Of a stretch of DNA of 64,000 nucleotides, positions 19,644 through 31,698 are shown in pieces. The stretch comes from Billgrantia desiderata. GTDB taxonomy: Bacteria > Pseudomonadota > Gammaproteobacteria > Pseudomonadales > Halomonadaceae. The notes under the pieces were generated by a model. It saw only the letters and a list, made by a program, of their open reading frames with translations, searched no databases and was not told where the DNA came from. The DNA is taken from the NCBI GenBank assembly GCA_011742915.1, contig JAAQTN010000005.1, positions 62,001 through 126,000 of the forward strand, written 5' to 3'. Made by a program: the position numbers and the translations under genes. Within the stretch, counting starts at the first letter, position 1. Every line of letters starts with the position of its first letter.

Positions 19644-20087
19644 TCACGACAATGAGAGATGAGTCGGGCGATAGATGAGACGTCTGGCCAAAGGCAATAC
19701 GTGGTCGCGTGTCAGCGCTGCAAGAGGCAGGCGGTATGCTTGCTCCAGAGTCACCCAACGCAACTCGGCAATCTCCGCGGCTGCCGCTACAGGAGACGGC
19801 AGCTTGGCAAGGAACAGATGAGCATGAACCAGATACCCCGGCTCGTTGGCAGCAGGCGCGGTGCACTCACCCAGGCAGTGCAATTCGGTTGGCTTCTGGC
19901 CGAGTTCCTCATGTAGCTCTCTGCGCAGTGCTGCCTCAGCAGGCTCGCCGGGCTCAAGCTTGCCACCTGCTTGCATGAAACGCTCGGTACCACGCTTGCG
20001 TACCAGCAGCAGACGCCCTTCGACATCGAGGATCAGTGCAGCGGCAATATGCAGAATGAACGGGTTAGCCTGGTTCATGCTCGTCAT
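19644..20087 (-). CDS. Nudix hydrolase
   Basis: 147 residues with a complete Nudix box, GGKLEPGEPAEAALRRELHE followed by ELG (GX5EX7REUXEEXGU). The preceding strands are HIAAALILDVEGRLLLVRKR. It hydrolyses a nucleoside diphosphate derivative linked to some moiety; substrate unknown. The next gene upstream on the strand (20091-20420) ends only 3 bases away and nrdB lies beyond that, so a nucleotide-pool housekeeping role is conceivable. Confidence 0.9.
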   Translation of the reverse strand: MTSMNQANPFILHIAAALILDVEGRLLLVRKRGTERFMQAGGKLEPGEPAEAALRRELHEELGQKPTELHCLGECTAPAANEPGYLVHAHLFLAKLPSPVAAAAEIAELRWVTLEQAYRLPLAALTRDHVLPLARRLIYRPTHLSLS

Positions 20088-20090
20088 TCC

Positions 20091-20420
20091 TCAATGATAA
20101 CGACTGGGCAGGCGCGTGAAGCGCACCGGTGGGCTGTACTTCTCTCCTGCGGGCGCCCGCTCGGGCGCCGGGCGCACCCGCCAGCCACGTGAATTCGCCC
20201 ACTCCTTGAGCTCGTGGTAGTCGAGCAGCGGATACTCGCGGGTATAGGGGTTGGGCGATGACGAGGGAAAGGCGAAGGCCACGTGGGGGTAGAGGGCCAG
20301 GGCGTTGGGGCCGCCGTGGGCGGTCAGTGCCTGGTCGAGGGCCGATTGCCAGGCGCTGGCGTCGAGCGGGAGCTGAGCTGCGGTGGGCAGTGCATGGTCT
20401 TGCAGAGAGTGACTTGCCAT
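20091..20420 (-). CDS. Conserved-looking hypothetical protein
   Basis: 109 residues starting MASHSLQDHALPTAAQLPLD. GAGG sits six bases upstream of ATG 20420 on the minus strand; longer versions starting at 20510 lack such a site. No signal peptide or membrane segment. Proline- and tyrosine-rich second half (FPSSSPNPYTREYPLLDYHE, then WANSRGWRVRPAPERAPAGE). No recognised domain. It sits between nrdB and the Nudix gene, all on the same strand. Confidence 0.7.
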   Translation of the reverse strand: MASHSLQDHALPTAAQLPLDASAWQSALDQALTAHGGPNALALYPHVAFAFPSSSPNPYTREYPLLDYHELKEWANSRGWRVRPAPERAPAGEKYSPPVRFTRLPSRYH

Positions 20421-20544
20421 GACATTTACCTCACTTGGAATCGATAGTGGGTCTTGGTTGGCTACATAAAGGCCGGTGGCTCCTGGGTCCTGCTTGGTTA
20501 AGCGCCCCACTCGTCAGCGAGTGGGGCGTGAGAACGAGTGGGGC

Positions 20545-21786
20545 TCAATCCCAGCTCAGCGCACCGCCCACCTGATACTCGGTGACGCGGGTCTCGAAGA
20601 AGTTCTTCTCCTTGCGCAGGTCGATGATCTCGCTCATCCACGGGAAGGGGTTCTGCGCCCCTGGGAATTGCTCCTTCAGGCCGATCTGGGCCAGGCGGCG
20701 GTTGCAGATGAAGTGCAGGTACTCCTCCATGATCGCCGCGTTCATGCCCAGCACGCCGCGGGGCATGGTGTCGCGGGCGTAGGCGATCTCGAGCTCGGTG
20801 CCCTCGAGGATCATCTGGGTCACTTCGTCCTGGAACTCGGGCGTCCACAGGTGCGGGTTCTCGATCTTGATCTGGTTGATCATGTCGACCCCGAAGTTCA
20901 GGTGCATCGACTCGTCGCGCAGGATGTACTGGAACTGCTCGGCAACGCCGGTCATCTTGTTGCGCCGACCCATGGAGAGGATCTGGCTGAAGCCGCAGTA
21001 GAAGAAGATGCCTTCGGTCACGCAGTAGAAGGCCACCAGGTTGCGCAGCAGCTCCTGGTCGGTCTCCGGTGTGCCGGTATTGAAGTCCGGGCGCGCCAGC
21101 GACTGGGTGTGCTTGAGGCTCCAGGCCGACTTGGCGGCCACCGACGGCACCTCGCGGTACATGTTGAAGACCTCGCCTTCATCCATGCCCAGCGACTCCA
21201 CGCAGTACTGGTAGGCGTGGGTGTGGATCGCCTCCTCGAAGGCCTGTCGCAGCAGGTACTGGCGGCACTCGGGGTTGGTGATCAGGCGATAGAGTGCCAG
21301 CACCAGGTTGTTGGCCACCAGCGAGTCGGCGGTGGAGAAGTAGCCCAGGCTGCGCTCGACGATGCGCCGCTCGTCCGGTGTCAGGCCGTCCTGGCTCTTC
21401 CACAGGGCGATGTCGGCGTTCATGTTCACTTCCTGGGGCATCCAGTGGTTGGCGCTGCCGTCCAGGTATTTCTGCCACGCCCACTCGTACTTGAAGGGCA
21501 CGAGCTGGTTGAGGTCGGCGCGAGCGTTGATCATCTGCTTGTCGTCGACCTGAATGCGCGCCGCGCCCATCTCCAGCTCCTCAAGACCGGCGGCCACGTC
21601 GAGCTCTTCAAGCGACTTGCGTGCCCGTGCCAGGCGGTCGCTGTCGGCCACCCGGTAGTTGCCGCCGGATTCCTTGACCTCGTCGGCCGGTGCGGGCTGT
21701 GGCTTGGCGGCAGGTGCCGGCGCGGCCTTGGCCGGCTGCTCGGCGACGGTGGTTTCGTCCTCGTGGAACTCGTCCCAGTTCAGCAT
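20545..21786 (-). CDS. nrdB: Ribonucleotide reductase class Ia, beta subunit
   Basis: Diiron-tyrosyl radical subunit. Iron ligands are visible in MNADIALW (Asp), [12 protein letters not shown] (Glu, His, and the radical Tyr in HAY), VTEGIFFY (Glu), and [10 protein letters not shown] (Glu, His). 413 residues with an N-terminal extension of about 70 residues rich in Ala, Pro and Lys, similar in length to Pseudomonas NrdB. Downstream of nrdA on the same strand, separated by a 185-base gap holding family A repeat copy 1, which may set the ratio of the two subunits. Confidence 0.97.
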   Translation of the reverse strand: MLNWDEFHEDETTVAEQPAKAAPAPAAKPQPAPADEVKESGGNYRVADSDRLARARKSLEELDVAAGLEELEMGAARIQVDDKQMINARADLNQLVPFKYEWAWQKYLDGSANHWMPQEVNMNADIALWKSQDGLTPDERRIVERSLGYFSTADSLVANNLVLALYRLITNPECRQYLLRQAFEEAIHTHAYQYCVESLGMDEGEVFNMYREVPSVAAKSAWSLKHTQSLARPDFNTGTPETDQELLRNLVAFYCVTEGIFFYCGFSQILSMGRRNKMTGVAEQFQYILRDESMHLNFGVDMINQIKIENPHLWTPEFQDEVTQMILEGTELEIAYARDTMPRGVLGMNAAIMEEYLHFICNRRLAQIGLKEQFPGAQNPFPWMSEIIDLRKEKNFFETRVTEYQVGGALSWD

Positions 21787-21843
21787 TTCACTTCACCTCG
21801 GATTCTTTTGGGGCCGTAGATGGATTCACCGCTCGAGGCTCAT

Positions 21844-21940
21844 GCCGGGAGCAAGCCTGCGAGGAGGCGCTGTGAACCCATCCCTGGGCGCTACCGACGC
21901 CACCCCTGGCGTAGGACCTCCTCTCCGGCTTGCTCCCGGC
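21844..21940 (+). repeat. Nested palindromic repeat, family A copy 1
   Basis: Outer arms GCCGGGAGCAAGCC (21844-21857) and GGCTTGCTCCCGGC (21927-21940) are perfectly complementary. Inside lie GAGGAGG (21861-21867) paired with CCTCCTC (21917-21923), the conserved core from GAGGAGGCGCTGTGAACCC to TGGGCGCTAC, and a small hairpin ACGCCA-CCCC-TGGCGT (21897-21912). It lies in the nrdA-nrdB intercistronic gap. The core recurs either side of holC. Confidence 0.88.
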
Positions 21941-21971
21941 TCCTCTCGCTACGCCGGTGGCAATACGTGTC

Positions 21972-24866
<2,895 letters not shown>

Positions 24867-24943
24867 GAGCCGATGATCCCTTTTTTGTGGGGATGAGACA
24901 GGGGCGACGAAGGCATTGACAGTCAGGGGTGGACTTGCTAAAT

Positions 24944-24959
24944 GCACATCATCTTGTGT
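24944..24959 (-). promoter_or_regulatory. NrdR box, nrdA-proximal
   Basis: GCACATCATCTTGTGT on the plus strand; on the nrdA strand ACACAAGATGATGTGC, close to the NrdR consensus acaCwAtATaTwGtgt. Paired with a second box 31 bp away, the three-helical-turn spacing typical of NrdR sites. Confidence 0.85.
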
Positions 24960-24974
24960 TGTTCCATCTTGAGA

Positions 24975-24990
24975 GCACAAGATAGTGTGC
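24975..24990 (-). promoter_or_regulatory. NrdR box, nrdA-distal
   Basis: GCACAAGATAGTGTGC, a near-perfect palindrome. With the box at 24944-24959 it predicts repression of nrdAB by NrdR when dATP is plentiful. nrdR itself is outside the window. Confidence 0.87.
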
Positions 24991-25006
24991 TTTTTCGCCG
25001 TCTTCA

Positions 25007-25015
25007 AGTGGATAA
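25007..25015 (-). promoter_or_regulatory. Possible DnaA box upstream of nrdA
   Basis: TTATCCACT on the nrdA strand, one mismatch from TTATCCACA. DnaA controls nrdAB in Escherichia coli. A single near-match can arise by chance. The rest of the 24867-25239 gap shows nothing further that I can name. Confidence 0.4.
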
Positions 25016-25239
25016 CCTGTGGGTGAGCTGTGACTGTTCAGGGGGCATCCTTTGGGATATCGTCCAGTCCGGGCTATGCTTCGCTGGCAAGCTGCAAGGA
25101 CGCGAAATGTCGCCAAAGGCAGGCGAAAGCGCCTATTTCGGGTATCCTTGATGAGTGATTGGCGGGACAGGGTGTCCCAATGACAACGAGGCCCAGCACG
25201 GGGATGACTAGGATGGATGACAACCTGGAAAGCAGCGAC

Positions 25240-25926
25240 ATGGAACACGTGCTGATTATCGAGGATGACGTGCGCCTGGCGGAGCTCACCCGGGACTATC
25301 TGGAGTCGAATGGCTTCAAGGTAACGGTGGAGGCCGAGGGCTCGCGAGGCGTTGAACAGATCCAGGCGTTGCAGCCGGATCTGGTGATTCTCGATCTGAT
25401 GCTGCCCGGAGAGGATGGATTGTCGATCTGCCGCCGGGCCAGGCCGGACTATGCCGGGCCGATCCTGATGCTGACGGCGCGCACCGACGACATGGATCAG
25501 GTCCTGGGTCTGGAGATGGGGGCCGACGATTACGTGCCCAAGCCGGTTCAGCCACGGGTATTGCTGGCGCGTATGCGAGCGCTGCTGCGCCGCGCCGAGA
25601 ATGCCGACCAGTCCGGCGATGCGCGGCTCACCTTCGGCAATCTCGAGGTCGACAGCGCCACTCGCGAAGCCTGGCTCGAGGGCGAGCGTATCGATCTCAC
25701 CAGCGCCGAGTTCGACCTGCTGTGGCTGTTGGCCAGTAACGCCGGACGGGTACTCACGCGGGAAGAGATCTTCAGCGATCTGCGCGGCATCAAGTACGAT
25801 GGCCAGGATCGTTCCATCGACGTGCGGGTTTCGCGGATAAGGCCCAAGATCGGCGACGACCCCAACCATCCGCACCGGATCAAGACAGTTCGCAGCAAGG
25901 GCTACCTGTTCGTCAAGGACGCCTGA
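25240..25926 (+). CDS. OmpR-family response regulator, RstA-like
   Basis: 228 residues: receiver domain (HVLIIEDDVRLAEL; phosphoacceptor Asp in LVILDLMLPGEDG; LTARTDD; conserved Lys in VPKPVQP) and C-terminal winged-helix DNA-binding domain (LTSAEFDLLWLLASNAGRVL, then DRSIDVRVSRIRPKIGDD). ATG 25240 is preceded by GGAAAG; ATG 25213 is a possible longer start. The kinase gene begins 3 bases after its stop. Similarity to RstA is by overall look; target genes are unknown. Confidence 0.92.
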   Translation: MEHVLIIEDDVRLAELTRDYLESNGFKVTVEAEGSRGVEQIQALQPDLVILDLMLPGEDGLSICRRARPDYAGPILMLTARTDDMDQVLGLEMGADDYVPKPVQPRVLLARMRALLRRAENADQSGDARLTFGNLEVDSATREAWLEGERIDLTSAEFDLLWLLASNAGRVLTREEIFSDLRGIKYDGQDRSIDVRVSRIRPKIGDDPNHPHRIKTVRSKGYLFVKDA

Positions 25927-25929
25927 TCC

Positions 25930-27570
25930 ATGCAGCGGTTCCTGGCCGATGGCTCCTTTCTGCGTGTCTATCTGGCCTTGGCGCTGGCGTTGCTGCTGAC
26001 CTTCGGCCTGGCCCTGATGGGTCTGGCCCTGGTCGACCGGGTGCGCGTCGAACAGTATCGCGAACAGCTGGCCGAAGCCCCGCTGCAGTTGCTCAGCTGG
26101 CGAGTCGCCGCGCTGCCCCCTCAAGAGCGCGGCAACTGGCTGACCCAGCAGTCCGATCTACTCAACATGCGGCTCTCGCTGCGCGAGCCCGACGATACCG
26201 ATCTGAACTGGTTCGAGCGGCGCCGTCTGGACCGGGGCCGCGTGCTGGTCAAGGTCTACGACGAAGACAGCTGGCGACTCTATCGGCAGCTGCCGCGTGA
26301 GGAGCGTATTCTCGAGGCCCGTCTCTCGGGGCTCAACGAGCGTCAGCTGCGCGGTCTGGCGCAGCTGCTCGGCGACTGGCTCGCCGAGGTCGACGGCGAG
26401 GCACGCCAACGGCGCCTTGAAGGCGTGACCAGCAATGCCCTGCCGGTGCAGCTTCGGGACCTGGCTCCCGAAGGGCTCGACAGCCATCAGCTTTCCCGGC
26501 TGCGCGACGGTGAGCTGGTGATTCGTCTGCTGCCTGGCCACTGGGCGTTGACGGTTCACCTGGCAGTGCCTGCCGCCGACGGCTCGCGGCAGTGGCTGTC
26601 GATCGGCCCCGTCTCGGCGCTGGAACCCACCCCCATTTCACTGCTGCTGCTGGTACTGGTGATCATGCTCGGCGTGCTGGCGGCGATCATCTATCTGATC
26701 GTGCGCGGCGTGGAGGCGCGTCTGGCGCGACTCGAGCTGGCCGCCGGGCGCATCGCCAGCGGCCGCCTCGATACCCGGGTCAAGGTCGATGGCGGCGGCT
26801 TCATCGGCCGGGTCGGCATGGCCTTCAACGCCATGGCGGCCCAGGTGCAGTCGCTGTTGCGTTCGCAGCAGGAGATGATTCGGGCGGTCTCCCACGAGCT
26901 GCGCACGCCGGTGGCACGCATCCGCTTTGCCATGCAGATGGTCGAGGACATGACCGACGACCCGGCCGTGCACCGCCAGCTGCACGGCATCGACAGCGAC
27001 ATCGAGGAGCTCGACCAGCTCATCGACGAGATTCTCACCTATGCCCGCCTCGACAGCGGCCTGGTCAACGGTACCGCGCTGGAGCGTACCCGGGTCGACT
27101 GTCGCGCCGTCGCCGAGCGGGTGATCGAGACCCTGGCGCCGCTGCATGCCCATCTGCGTCTCGAGCTCGCCCCGGGGCCGGAGGTCGAGGTCCAGGCCGA
27201 CCCGCGCTACCTGCAGCGGGCGCTGCAGAATCTCGTGGCCAACGCCTGTCGCCATGCGCAGTCTCGCGTACTGGTCAGGCTCTCGCTGGAGTCGCGTCTG
27301 GTCAGGCTGGACATCGAAGACGACGGTCCCGGCGTGCCGCCCGGTGAGCGACAGTCGATCTTCAAGCCCTTCGCCCGCCTCGACGACAGCCGCACCCGGC
27401 GCAGCGGCGGCTATGGGCTAGGGCTCTCCATCGTGCAGAAGATCATGGCCTGGCACGGCGGCAGCGTGGTGGTGGACGACAGCCAGGAGCTTGGCGGGGC
27501 GCGCTTCTCGCTGCTGCTGCCGCGGGTGCCGGCCGGCAAGGAGAGGCTGCCGCCGGTCAAGCCGGCTTGA
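25930..27570 (+). CDS. Sensor histidine kinase, RstB-like
   Basis: 546 residues. N-terminal membrane helix about residues 10-32, periplasmic sensor domain of about 200 residues, second helix near 235-258, HAMP linker (RIASGRLDTRVKV), phosphoacceptor His in AVSHELRTPVARIRF, and ATPase motifs N (NLVANACRHA), G1 (DDGPGVPP) and G2 (GGYGLGLSIV). Phosphorylates the regulator encoded just upstream; the pair is an operon. The signal is unknown; RstB in enterics responds to acidity and Mg2+. Confidence 0.93.
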   Translation: MQRFLADGSFLRVYLALALALLLTFGLALMGLALVDRVRVEQYREQLAEAPLQLLSWRVAALPPQERGNWLTQQSDLLNMRLSLREPDDTDLNWFERRRLDRGRVLVKVYDEDSWRLYRQLPREERILEARLSGLNERQLRGLAQLLGDWLAEVDGEARQRRLEGVTSNALPVQLRDLAPEGLDSHQLSRLRDGELVIRLLPGHWALTVHLAVPAADGSRQWLSIGPVSALEPTPISLLLLVLVIMLGVLAAIIYLIVRGVEARLARLELAAGRIASGRLDTRVKVDGGGFIGRVGMAFNAMAAQVQSLLRSQQEMIRAVSHELRTPVARIRFAMQMVEDMTDDPAVHRQLHGIDSDIEELDQLIDEILTYARLDSGLVNGTALERTRVDCRAVAERVIETLAPLHAHLRLELAPGPEVEVQADPRYLQRALQNLVANACRHAQSRVLVRLSLESRLVRLDIEDDGPGVPPGERQSIFKPFARLDDSRTRRSGGYGLGLSIVQKIMAWHGGSVVVDDSQELGGARFSLLLPRVPAGKERLPPVKPA

Positions 27571-28471
27571 TGCCTTCGAGCACGGCGAAGGAAGTCTCGC
27601 GAGCCGTGCGCAGGAAGTCTTCCATCCACGGCTGATCGCGGCTCTCGTCGCGAATGGCGGCGTAAAGCGTGCTCCACATGCCTGCCTCACCGAGGCCCAC
27701 GGCCTTCACGTAATCCCGCTCCAGGTACTCCGTCAGCGCCCAGTTGGGCAGCGCACAGACGCCGCGGCCGCTGGCCACCAGCTGCATCATCATGACCGTG
27801 AGTTCGGCGGTGCGGATCTCGCGAGGACGCACGCCGGCAGGGTCGAGGAACTGGGTGAAGACGTCCAGCCGGGCATGCTCCACCGGGTAGGTGATCAGGG
27901 TTTCCTCGGCCAGATCCGCAGGGGTCACGTAGGGGCGCTCGGCCAGTCGATGCTGTCGCGCCACGGCCAGCAGCCCTTCGTAGCGGAACAGCGGCTCGTA
28001 GTAGACGCCGCCCAGCGGCTGTGGGTCGGCGGTGATCACCAGGTCGAGCTGCTCGCGGGCCAGGGCCGGCAGCGGGTCGAAGTGGTGGCCGCCGGGAATG
28101 TCGATCTCCACCTCCGGCCAGTGGTCGCGGAAGCGGTCGATGGTCGGCATCAGCCACTGGAAACAGCTGTGGCATTCGATGGCCATGTGCAGGCGACCCG
28201 GCTCATGGCCGATCAATCGCGCCACGTCGCGCTCGGCCATGCGCACCAGCGGCAGCACCTGCTCGGCCAGCACCAGCAGCCGCTGCCCCGCCCGGGTGAA
28301 TTCGACGGGGCGCGTCTTGCGCACGAACAGGGCGGTACCCAGGCGCTCCTCGAGATCCTTGATCTGGTGCGACAGGGCAGACTGGGTCAGGTGAACCCGC
28401 TCGGCGGCCTCGACCAGTGAGCCGGCATCGCGTAGCGCGATCAGCGTGCGCAGATGACGAAGTTCAATCAT
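27557..28471 (-). CDS. metR: LysR-type regulator MetR
   Basis: 304 residues. N-terminal winged HTH (IELRHLRTLIALRDAGSLVE, then HLTQSALSHQIKDLE) and a periplasmic-binding-like effector domain with MetR character (ECHSCFQWLMPTIDRF, YPVEHARLDVFTQF). Activates methionine genes with homocysteine as coactivator in known systems. Divergent from metE, with 97 bases between the starts, the standard arrangement. Its 3' end overlaps the sensor-kinase gene by 14 bases on the opposite strand. Confidence 0.94.
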   Translation of the reverse strand: MIELRHLRTLIALRDAGSLVEAAERVHLTQSALSHQIKDLEERLGTALFVRKTRPVEFTRAGQRLLVLAEQVLPLVRMAERDVARLIGHEPGRLHMAIECHSCFQWLMPTIDRFRDHWPEVEIDIPGGHHFDPLPALAREQLDLVITADPQPLGGVYYEPLFRYEGLLAVARQHRLAERPYVTPADLAEETLITYPVEHARLDVFTQFLDPAGVRPREIRTAELTVMMMQLVASGRGVCALPNWALTEYLERDYVKAVGLGEAGMWSTLYAAIRDESRDQPWMEDFLRTARETSFAVLEGIKPA

Positions 28472-28568
28472 GAGCTTCTTTCATGTTCTTGGTTAATATA
28501 TTTAGTTTGATTCACTTTTCGGTGCCAGCGAGACTCTACGGCAACATTCATGCGTAGAGGGTTTCATC

Positions 28569-30866
28569 ATGACATTAGCTCATGTGCTTGGCTATCCGCG
28601 AATCGGCGCCGACCGCGAGCTCAAGCGAGCCGTCGAGGCCTACTGGCGCGGCGAACTGGATCGGGACGCTCTCGAGGCCAGCGCTCGGGAGCTGCGGGCG
28701 CGCCACTGGCAGGCGCAGCGCGATGCCGGCCTCGATCTGGTCACGGTGGGCGACTTCGCCTTCTACGACCAGGTGCTCAACGTCAGCGCCATGGTGGGGG
28801 CCGTACCGACGCGCTTCGCCGCCGAGGAGGAGGTCGCACGCGGCGAGGTCGATCTCGACACTCAGTTCCGCATGGCCCGTGGGCGGGCGCCCAGCGGCGC
28901 GCCGGCTGCCGCCTGTGAGATGACCAAATATTTCGATACCAACTACCACTACCTGGTCCCCGAGCTGCATGCCGGTCAGCAGTTCCGGCTTGCCAGCACG
29001 CGACTGTTCGACGAGGTGGCCGAGGCGCGTGGCGCGGGGCACCCGGTCAAGGTGGCGCTCACCGGGCCGCTGACCTGGCTGTGGCTGGGCAAGGGGCGTG
29101 AGGCCGGCTTCGACCGCCTGAGTCTGCTGCCGGCGCTGCTGCCGGTCTATGGCGAGATCCTCGCGCGCCTGGCCGAACAGGGCGTGGAGTGGGTGCAGCT
29201 CGACGAGCCGGCGCTGGTGCAGGACCTGCCGCTCGAGTGGCGCAATGCCTATGAGTTCGCTTACAGCAGCCTGCGCGCCGCCCCGGTCAAGCTGCTGCTG
29301 GCCACCTATTTCGGCGGCCTCGGCGACAACCTGCGCCTGGCCGCGAGCCTGCCGGTGGACGGTCTGCACATCGATACGGTGCGTGCTCCCGAGCAGCTCA
29401 CGGCGGTGCTCGACAACCTGTCGGGCTACAAGGTGCTGTCGGTGGGTGCCATCGACGGTCGCAACGTCTGGCGCGCCGACCTGGCGGTGCTGCACGAGCG
29501 TCTGGCCAATGCCCGCATGCGCCTCGGCGAACGGCTGTGGCTGGCGCCCTCCTGTTCGCTGCTGCACGTGCCGGTAGACCTGGCGGCAGAGACGACGCTC
29601 GACGAGGAGCTCAAGAGCTGGCTCGCCTTTGCCCGCCAGAAGCTCGACGAAACCGTGACCCTGGCGCGTCTGCTCGGCAATCGTGGCACTGACGAGGATC
29701 GTGCCCGGGTCGCCGCTGCCACGGCGGCACTGGACGCCCGGCGCGCCTCGCCGCGCCTGCACCGGCCCGAGGTTGCCGAGCGCCTGGCCGGCGTCGGCGA
29801 TGCCGAGCGCTCCCGCGACAATCCTTATCCGGTCCGGGCCCGAGCCCAGCGTCGCGCGCTGGACCTGCCGCTGTTTCCCACCACCACCATCGGCTCGTTT
29901 CCCCAGACCGCGGAGATCCGTGCCGCCCGGCGCGCCTTCAAGAGCGGTGAGCTGGGGCATGACGCCTACGAGGCGGCGATGCGCGACGAGATCGCCGATG
30001 CCGTGCGCCGCCAGGAAGCCTACGGGATCGACATGCTGGTGCACGGCGAGGCCGAGCGCAACGACATGGTGGAATACTTCGGCGAGCAGCTCGACGGCTA
30101 TGCTTTCACCCGCAACGGTTGGGTGCAGAGCTATGGCTCACGCTGCGTCAAACCGCCGGTCATCGTCGGCGACGTGGCCCGACCGGCACCGATGACGGTG
30201 GCCTGGAGCCGCTATGCCCAGTCGCTCACCGAGCGGCCGATGAAAGGCATGCTCACGGGGCCCGTGACCATGCTGCAGTGGTCCTTCGTGCGCGACGACC
30301 AGCCGCGGGAGGTGACCTGCCGGCAGATCGCCCTGGCCCTGCGCGACGAGGTGGCCGATCTCGAGGCTGCCGGCATCCCGGCGATCCAGATCGACGAGCC
30401 GGCGCTGCGTGAGGGGCTGCCGCTGCGCCAGAGCGAGTGGCAGAGCTACCTCGACTGGGCCGTGGAGTGCTTCCGCTTGACTGCCTCGGTGGCACGCGAC
30501 GCCACCCAGATCCACACCCACATGTGCTATTCGGAGTTCAACGACATCATTGGTGCCATTGCCGCACTGGATGCCGACGTCATCACCATCGAGACCTCGC
30601 GCTCGAACATGGAACTGCTCGACGCCTTTCAGGACTTCGCCTACCCCAACGAGATCGGCCCGGGCGTCTACGACATCCACTCACCCAACGTTCCCGAGGT
30701 GGCCTGGATGGTGCAGCTGATGGAGAAGGCCGCCGAGCGGATTCCCGTCGAGCGGCTGTGGGTCAATCCCGACTGCGGCCTCAAGACCCGCAGCTGGGCC
30801 GAGGTGGAGCCGGCCCTGGCCAACATGGTCGAGGCGGCTCGCGAGCTGCGCCGACGCTACGGCTAA
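28569..30866 (+). CDS. metE: Cobalamin-independent methionine synthase
   Basis: Transfers the methyl group from methyltetrahydrofolate triglutamate to homocysteine. 765 residues with the duplicated barrel; N-terminal [20 protein letters not shown] and C-terminal [16 protein letters not shown]. Zinc ligands in [12 protein letters not shown] (His, Cys) and NPDCGLKTR (Cys). The cysteine-bearing motif and full length suggest an active enzyme. Upstream 28472-28568 is AT-rich and contains TGAGCTTCTTTCA (28470-28482), one mismatch from the MetR site TGAA-N5-TTCA, but it overlaps the metR start and is weak evidence. Confidence 0.97.
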   Translation: MTLAHVLGYPRIGADRELKRAVEAYWRGELDRDALEASARELRARHWQAQRDAGLDLVTVGDFAFYDQVLNVSAMVGAVPTRFAAEEEVARGEVDLDTQFRMARGRAPSGAPAAACEMTKYFDTNYHYLVPELHAGQQFRLASTRLFDEVAEARGAGHPVKVALTGPLTWLWLGKGREAGFDRLSLLPALLPVYGEILARLAEQGVEWVQLDEPALVQDLPLEWRNAYEFAYSSLRAAPVKLLLATYFGGLGDNLRLAASLPVDGLHIDTVRAPEQLTAVLDNLSGYKVLSVGAIDGRNVWRADLAVLHERLANARMRLGERLWLAPSCSLLHVPVDLAAETTLDEELKSWLAFARQKLDETVTLARLLGNRGTDEDRARVAAATAALDARRASPRLHRPEVAERLAGVGDAERSRDNPYPVRARAQRRALDLPLFPTTTIGSFPQTAEIRAARRAFKSGELGHDAYEAAMRDEIADAVRRQEAYGIDMLVHGEAERNDMVEYFGEQLDGYAFTRNGWVQSYGSRCVKPPVIVGDVARPAPMTVAWSRYAQSLTERPMKGMLTGPVTMLQWSFVRDDQPREVTCRQIALALRDEVADLEAAGIPAIQIDEPALREGLPLRQSEWQSYLDWAVECFRLTASVARDATQIHTHMCYSEFNDIIGAIAALDADVITIETSRSNMELLDAFQDFAYPNEIGPGVYDIHSPNVPEVAWMVQLMEKAAERIPVERLWVNPDCGLKTRSWAEVEPALANMVEAARELRRRYG

Positions 30867-30899
30867 GTGTGCCGCTGCGCTGCGTTCGCTGTGCGTGAA

Positions 30900-30932
30900 A
30901 CAGGCGCCGGGTCGTCACGTCCCGGCGCCTGT
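30900..30932 (+). terminator. Strong hairpin after metE
   Basis: ACAGGCGCCGGG (30900-30911), loop of nine, CCCGGCGCCTGT (30921-30932): a perfect 12-bp stem. There is no T tract, so it may stabilise the metE mRNA end or act as a weak terminator. Confidence 0.65.
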
Positions 30933-30969
30933 TATGCTGTGTCGGTTCGCTACGCCCAAGGAATCGCCC

Positions 30970-31698
30970 ATGATGTCTCGTTTACCCTCTTCCGTCCGTC
31001 CGGCGCTGCTGGCCGCCGCCTCGCTGCTGCTGGTCGGTTGCGCCGCCGCTCCCGTCGACGGGCCACGTGCCGGCGCCGGTCAGGTAGCCAGCACAGCGCC
31101 GCTGTTGCCCTCGCTGCTGTTTCCCGGCGGTGCCGAGCACTTCGAGGCCTGGCGCTGCACGCCGCAGCAGGATCTGGTGACCGCCTTCGGCGAGCGCGAG
31201 CTGCGGCTGTGGTCGGCCCACGGCGGCTATCGTCTGGCGCCGGCCGTGGTAGCCAGCGGAGCGCGCTACCAACAGGGCGATCTCAGCTTCTGGAACAAGG
31301 GGGGAGAGGCCGTGGTGGAGAGCGCCAACGGCAGGCTCGACTGTACTGCCGCCATGGCGCGTTCGGCGCTGACCCGCGAGCAGCGCCCCGGCGTGATGTT
31401 CCACGGCCGTGGCAACGAGCCGGGCTGGCACGTCAATCTGGCCCACGACGCCCCTGAACTGACGCTTACGATGGACTATGGAACAAGGGAAATGACACTG
31501 CCCTATCGGGTCGTCGCCATGGACAACGGCGGCGGCAGGGTATTGCTCTCCAGCGGCCTGACCGATCAGCCCTTCGAGCTGCGCCTGGAAGCGCGGGCCT
31601 GCTTCGACAACATGAGCGGCGAGCCGTTTCCGGCCCGGGTCACGCTGACCTTCGAAGGGCAGACCTACCAAGGCTGCGGACAAGGAATAGCGCCTTAA
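30970..31698 (+). CDS. Lipoprotein with MliC-like and COG3650-like domains
   Basis: 242 residues. Signal peptide with lipobox LLVGC (ALLAAASLLLVGCAAA). An MliC-type segment (inhibitor of C-type lysozyme) follows: WRCTPQQDLVTAFGERELRL and ARYQQGDLSFWNKGGEAVVE. The C-terminal part (GRGNEPGWHVNL, DQPFELRLEARACFDNMSGE, YQGCGQGI) looks like the COG3650 domain. Two domains normally seen separately therefore appear joined. ATG 30970 follows AAGGAA. Predicted outer-membrane anchor. The stop overlaps the opposed regulator by three bases. Confidence 0.8.
   Translation: MMSRLPSSVRPALLAAASLLLVGCAAAPVDGPRAGAGQVASTAPLLPSLLFPGGAEHFEAWRCTPQQDLVTAFGERELRLWSAHGGYRLAPAVVASGARYQQGDLSFWNKGGEAVVESANGRLDCTAAMARSALTREQRPGVMFHGRGNEPGWHVNLAHDAPELTLTMDYGTREMTLPYRVVAMDNGGGRVLLSSGLTDQPFELRLEARACFDNMSGEPFPARVTLTFEGQTYQGCGQGIAP

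Noticed and set aside
24867..25007. N-terminal extension of NrdA from 25007
   Set aside because: Would place the NrdR boxes in the coding region; 24866 matches the Pseudomonas protein length.
28472..28568. SAM or cobalamin riboswitch upstream of metE
   Set aside because: Only 97 bases, no expected conserved boxes; the divergent metR explains control.
29426..29821. Serine/arginine-rich small frames inside metE and many others
   Set aside because: Composition is what a GC-rich complementary strand gives; no ribosome-binding sites or domains.
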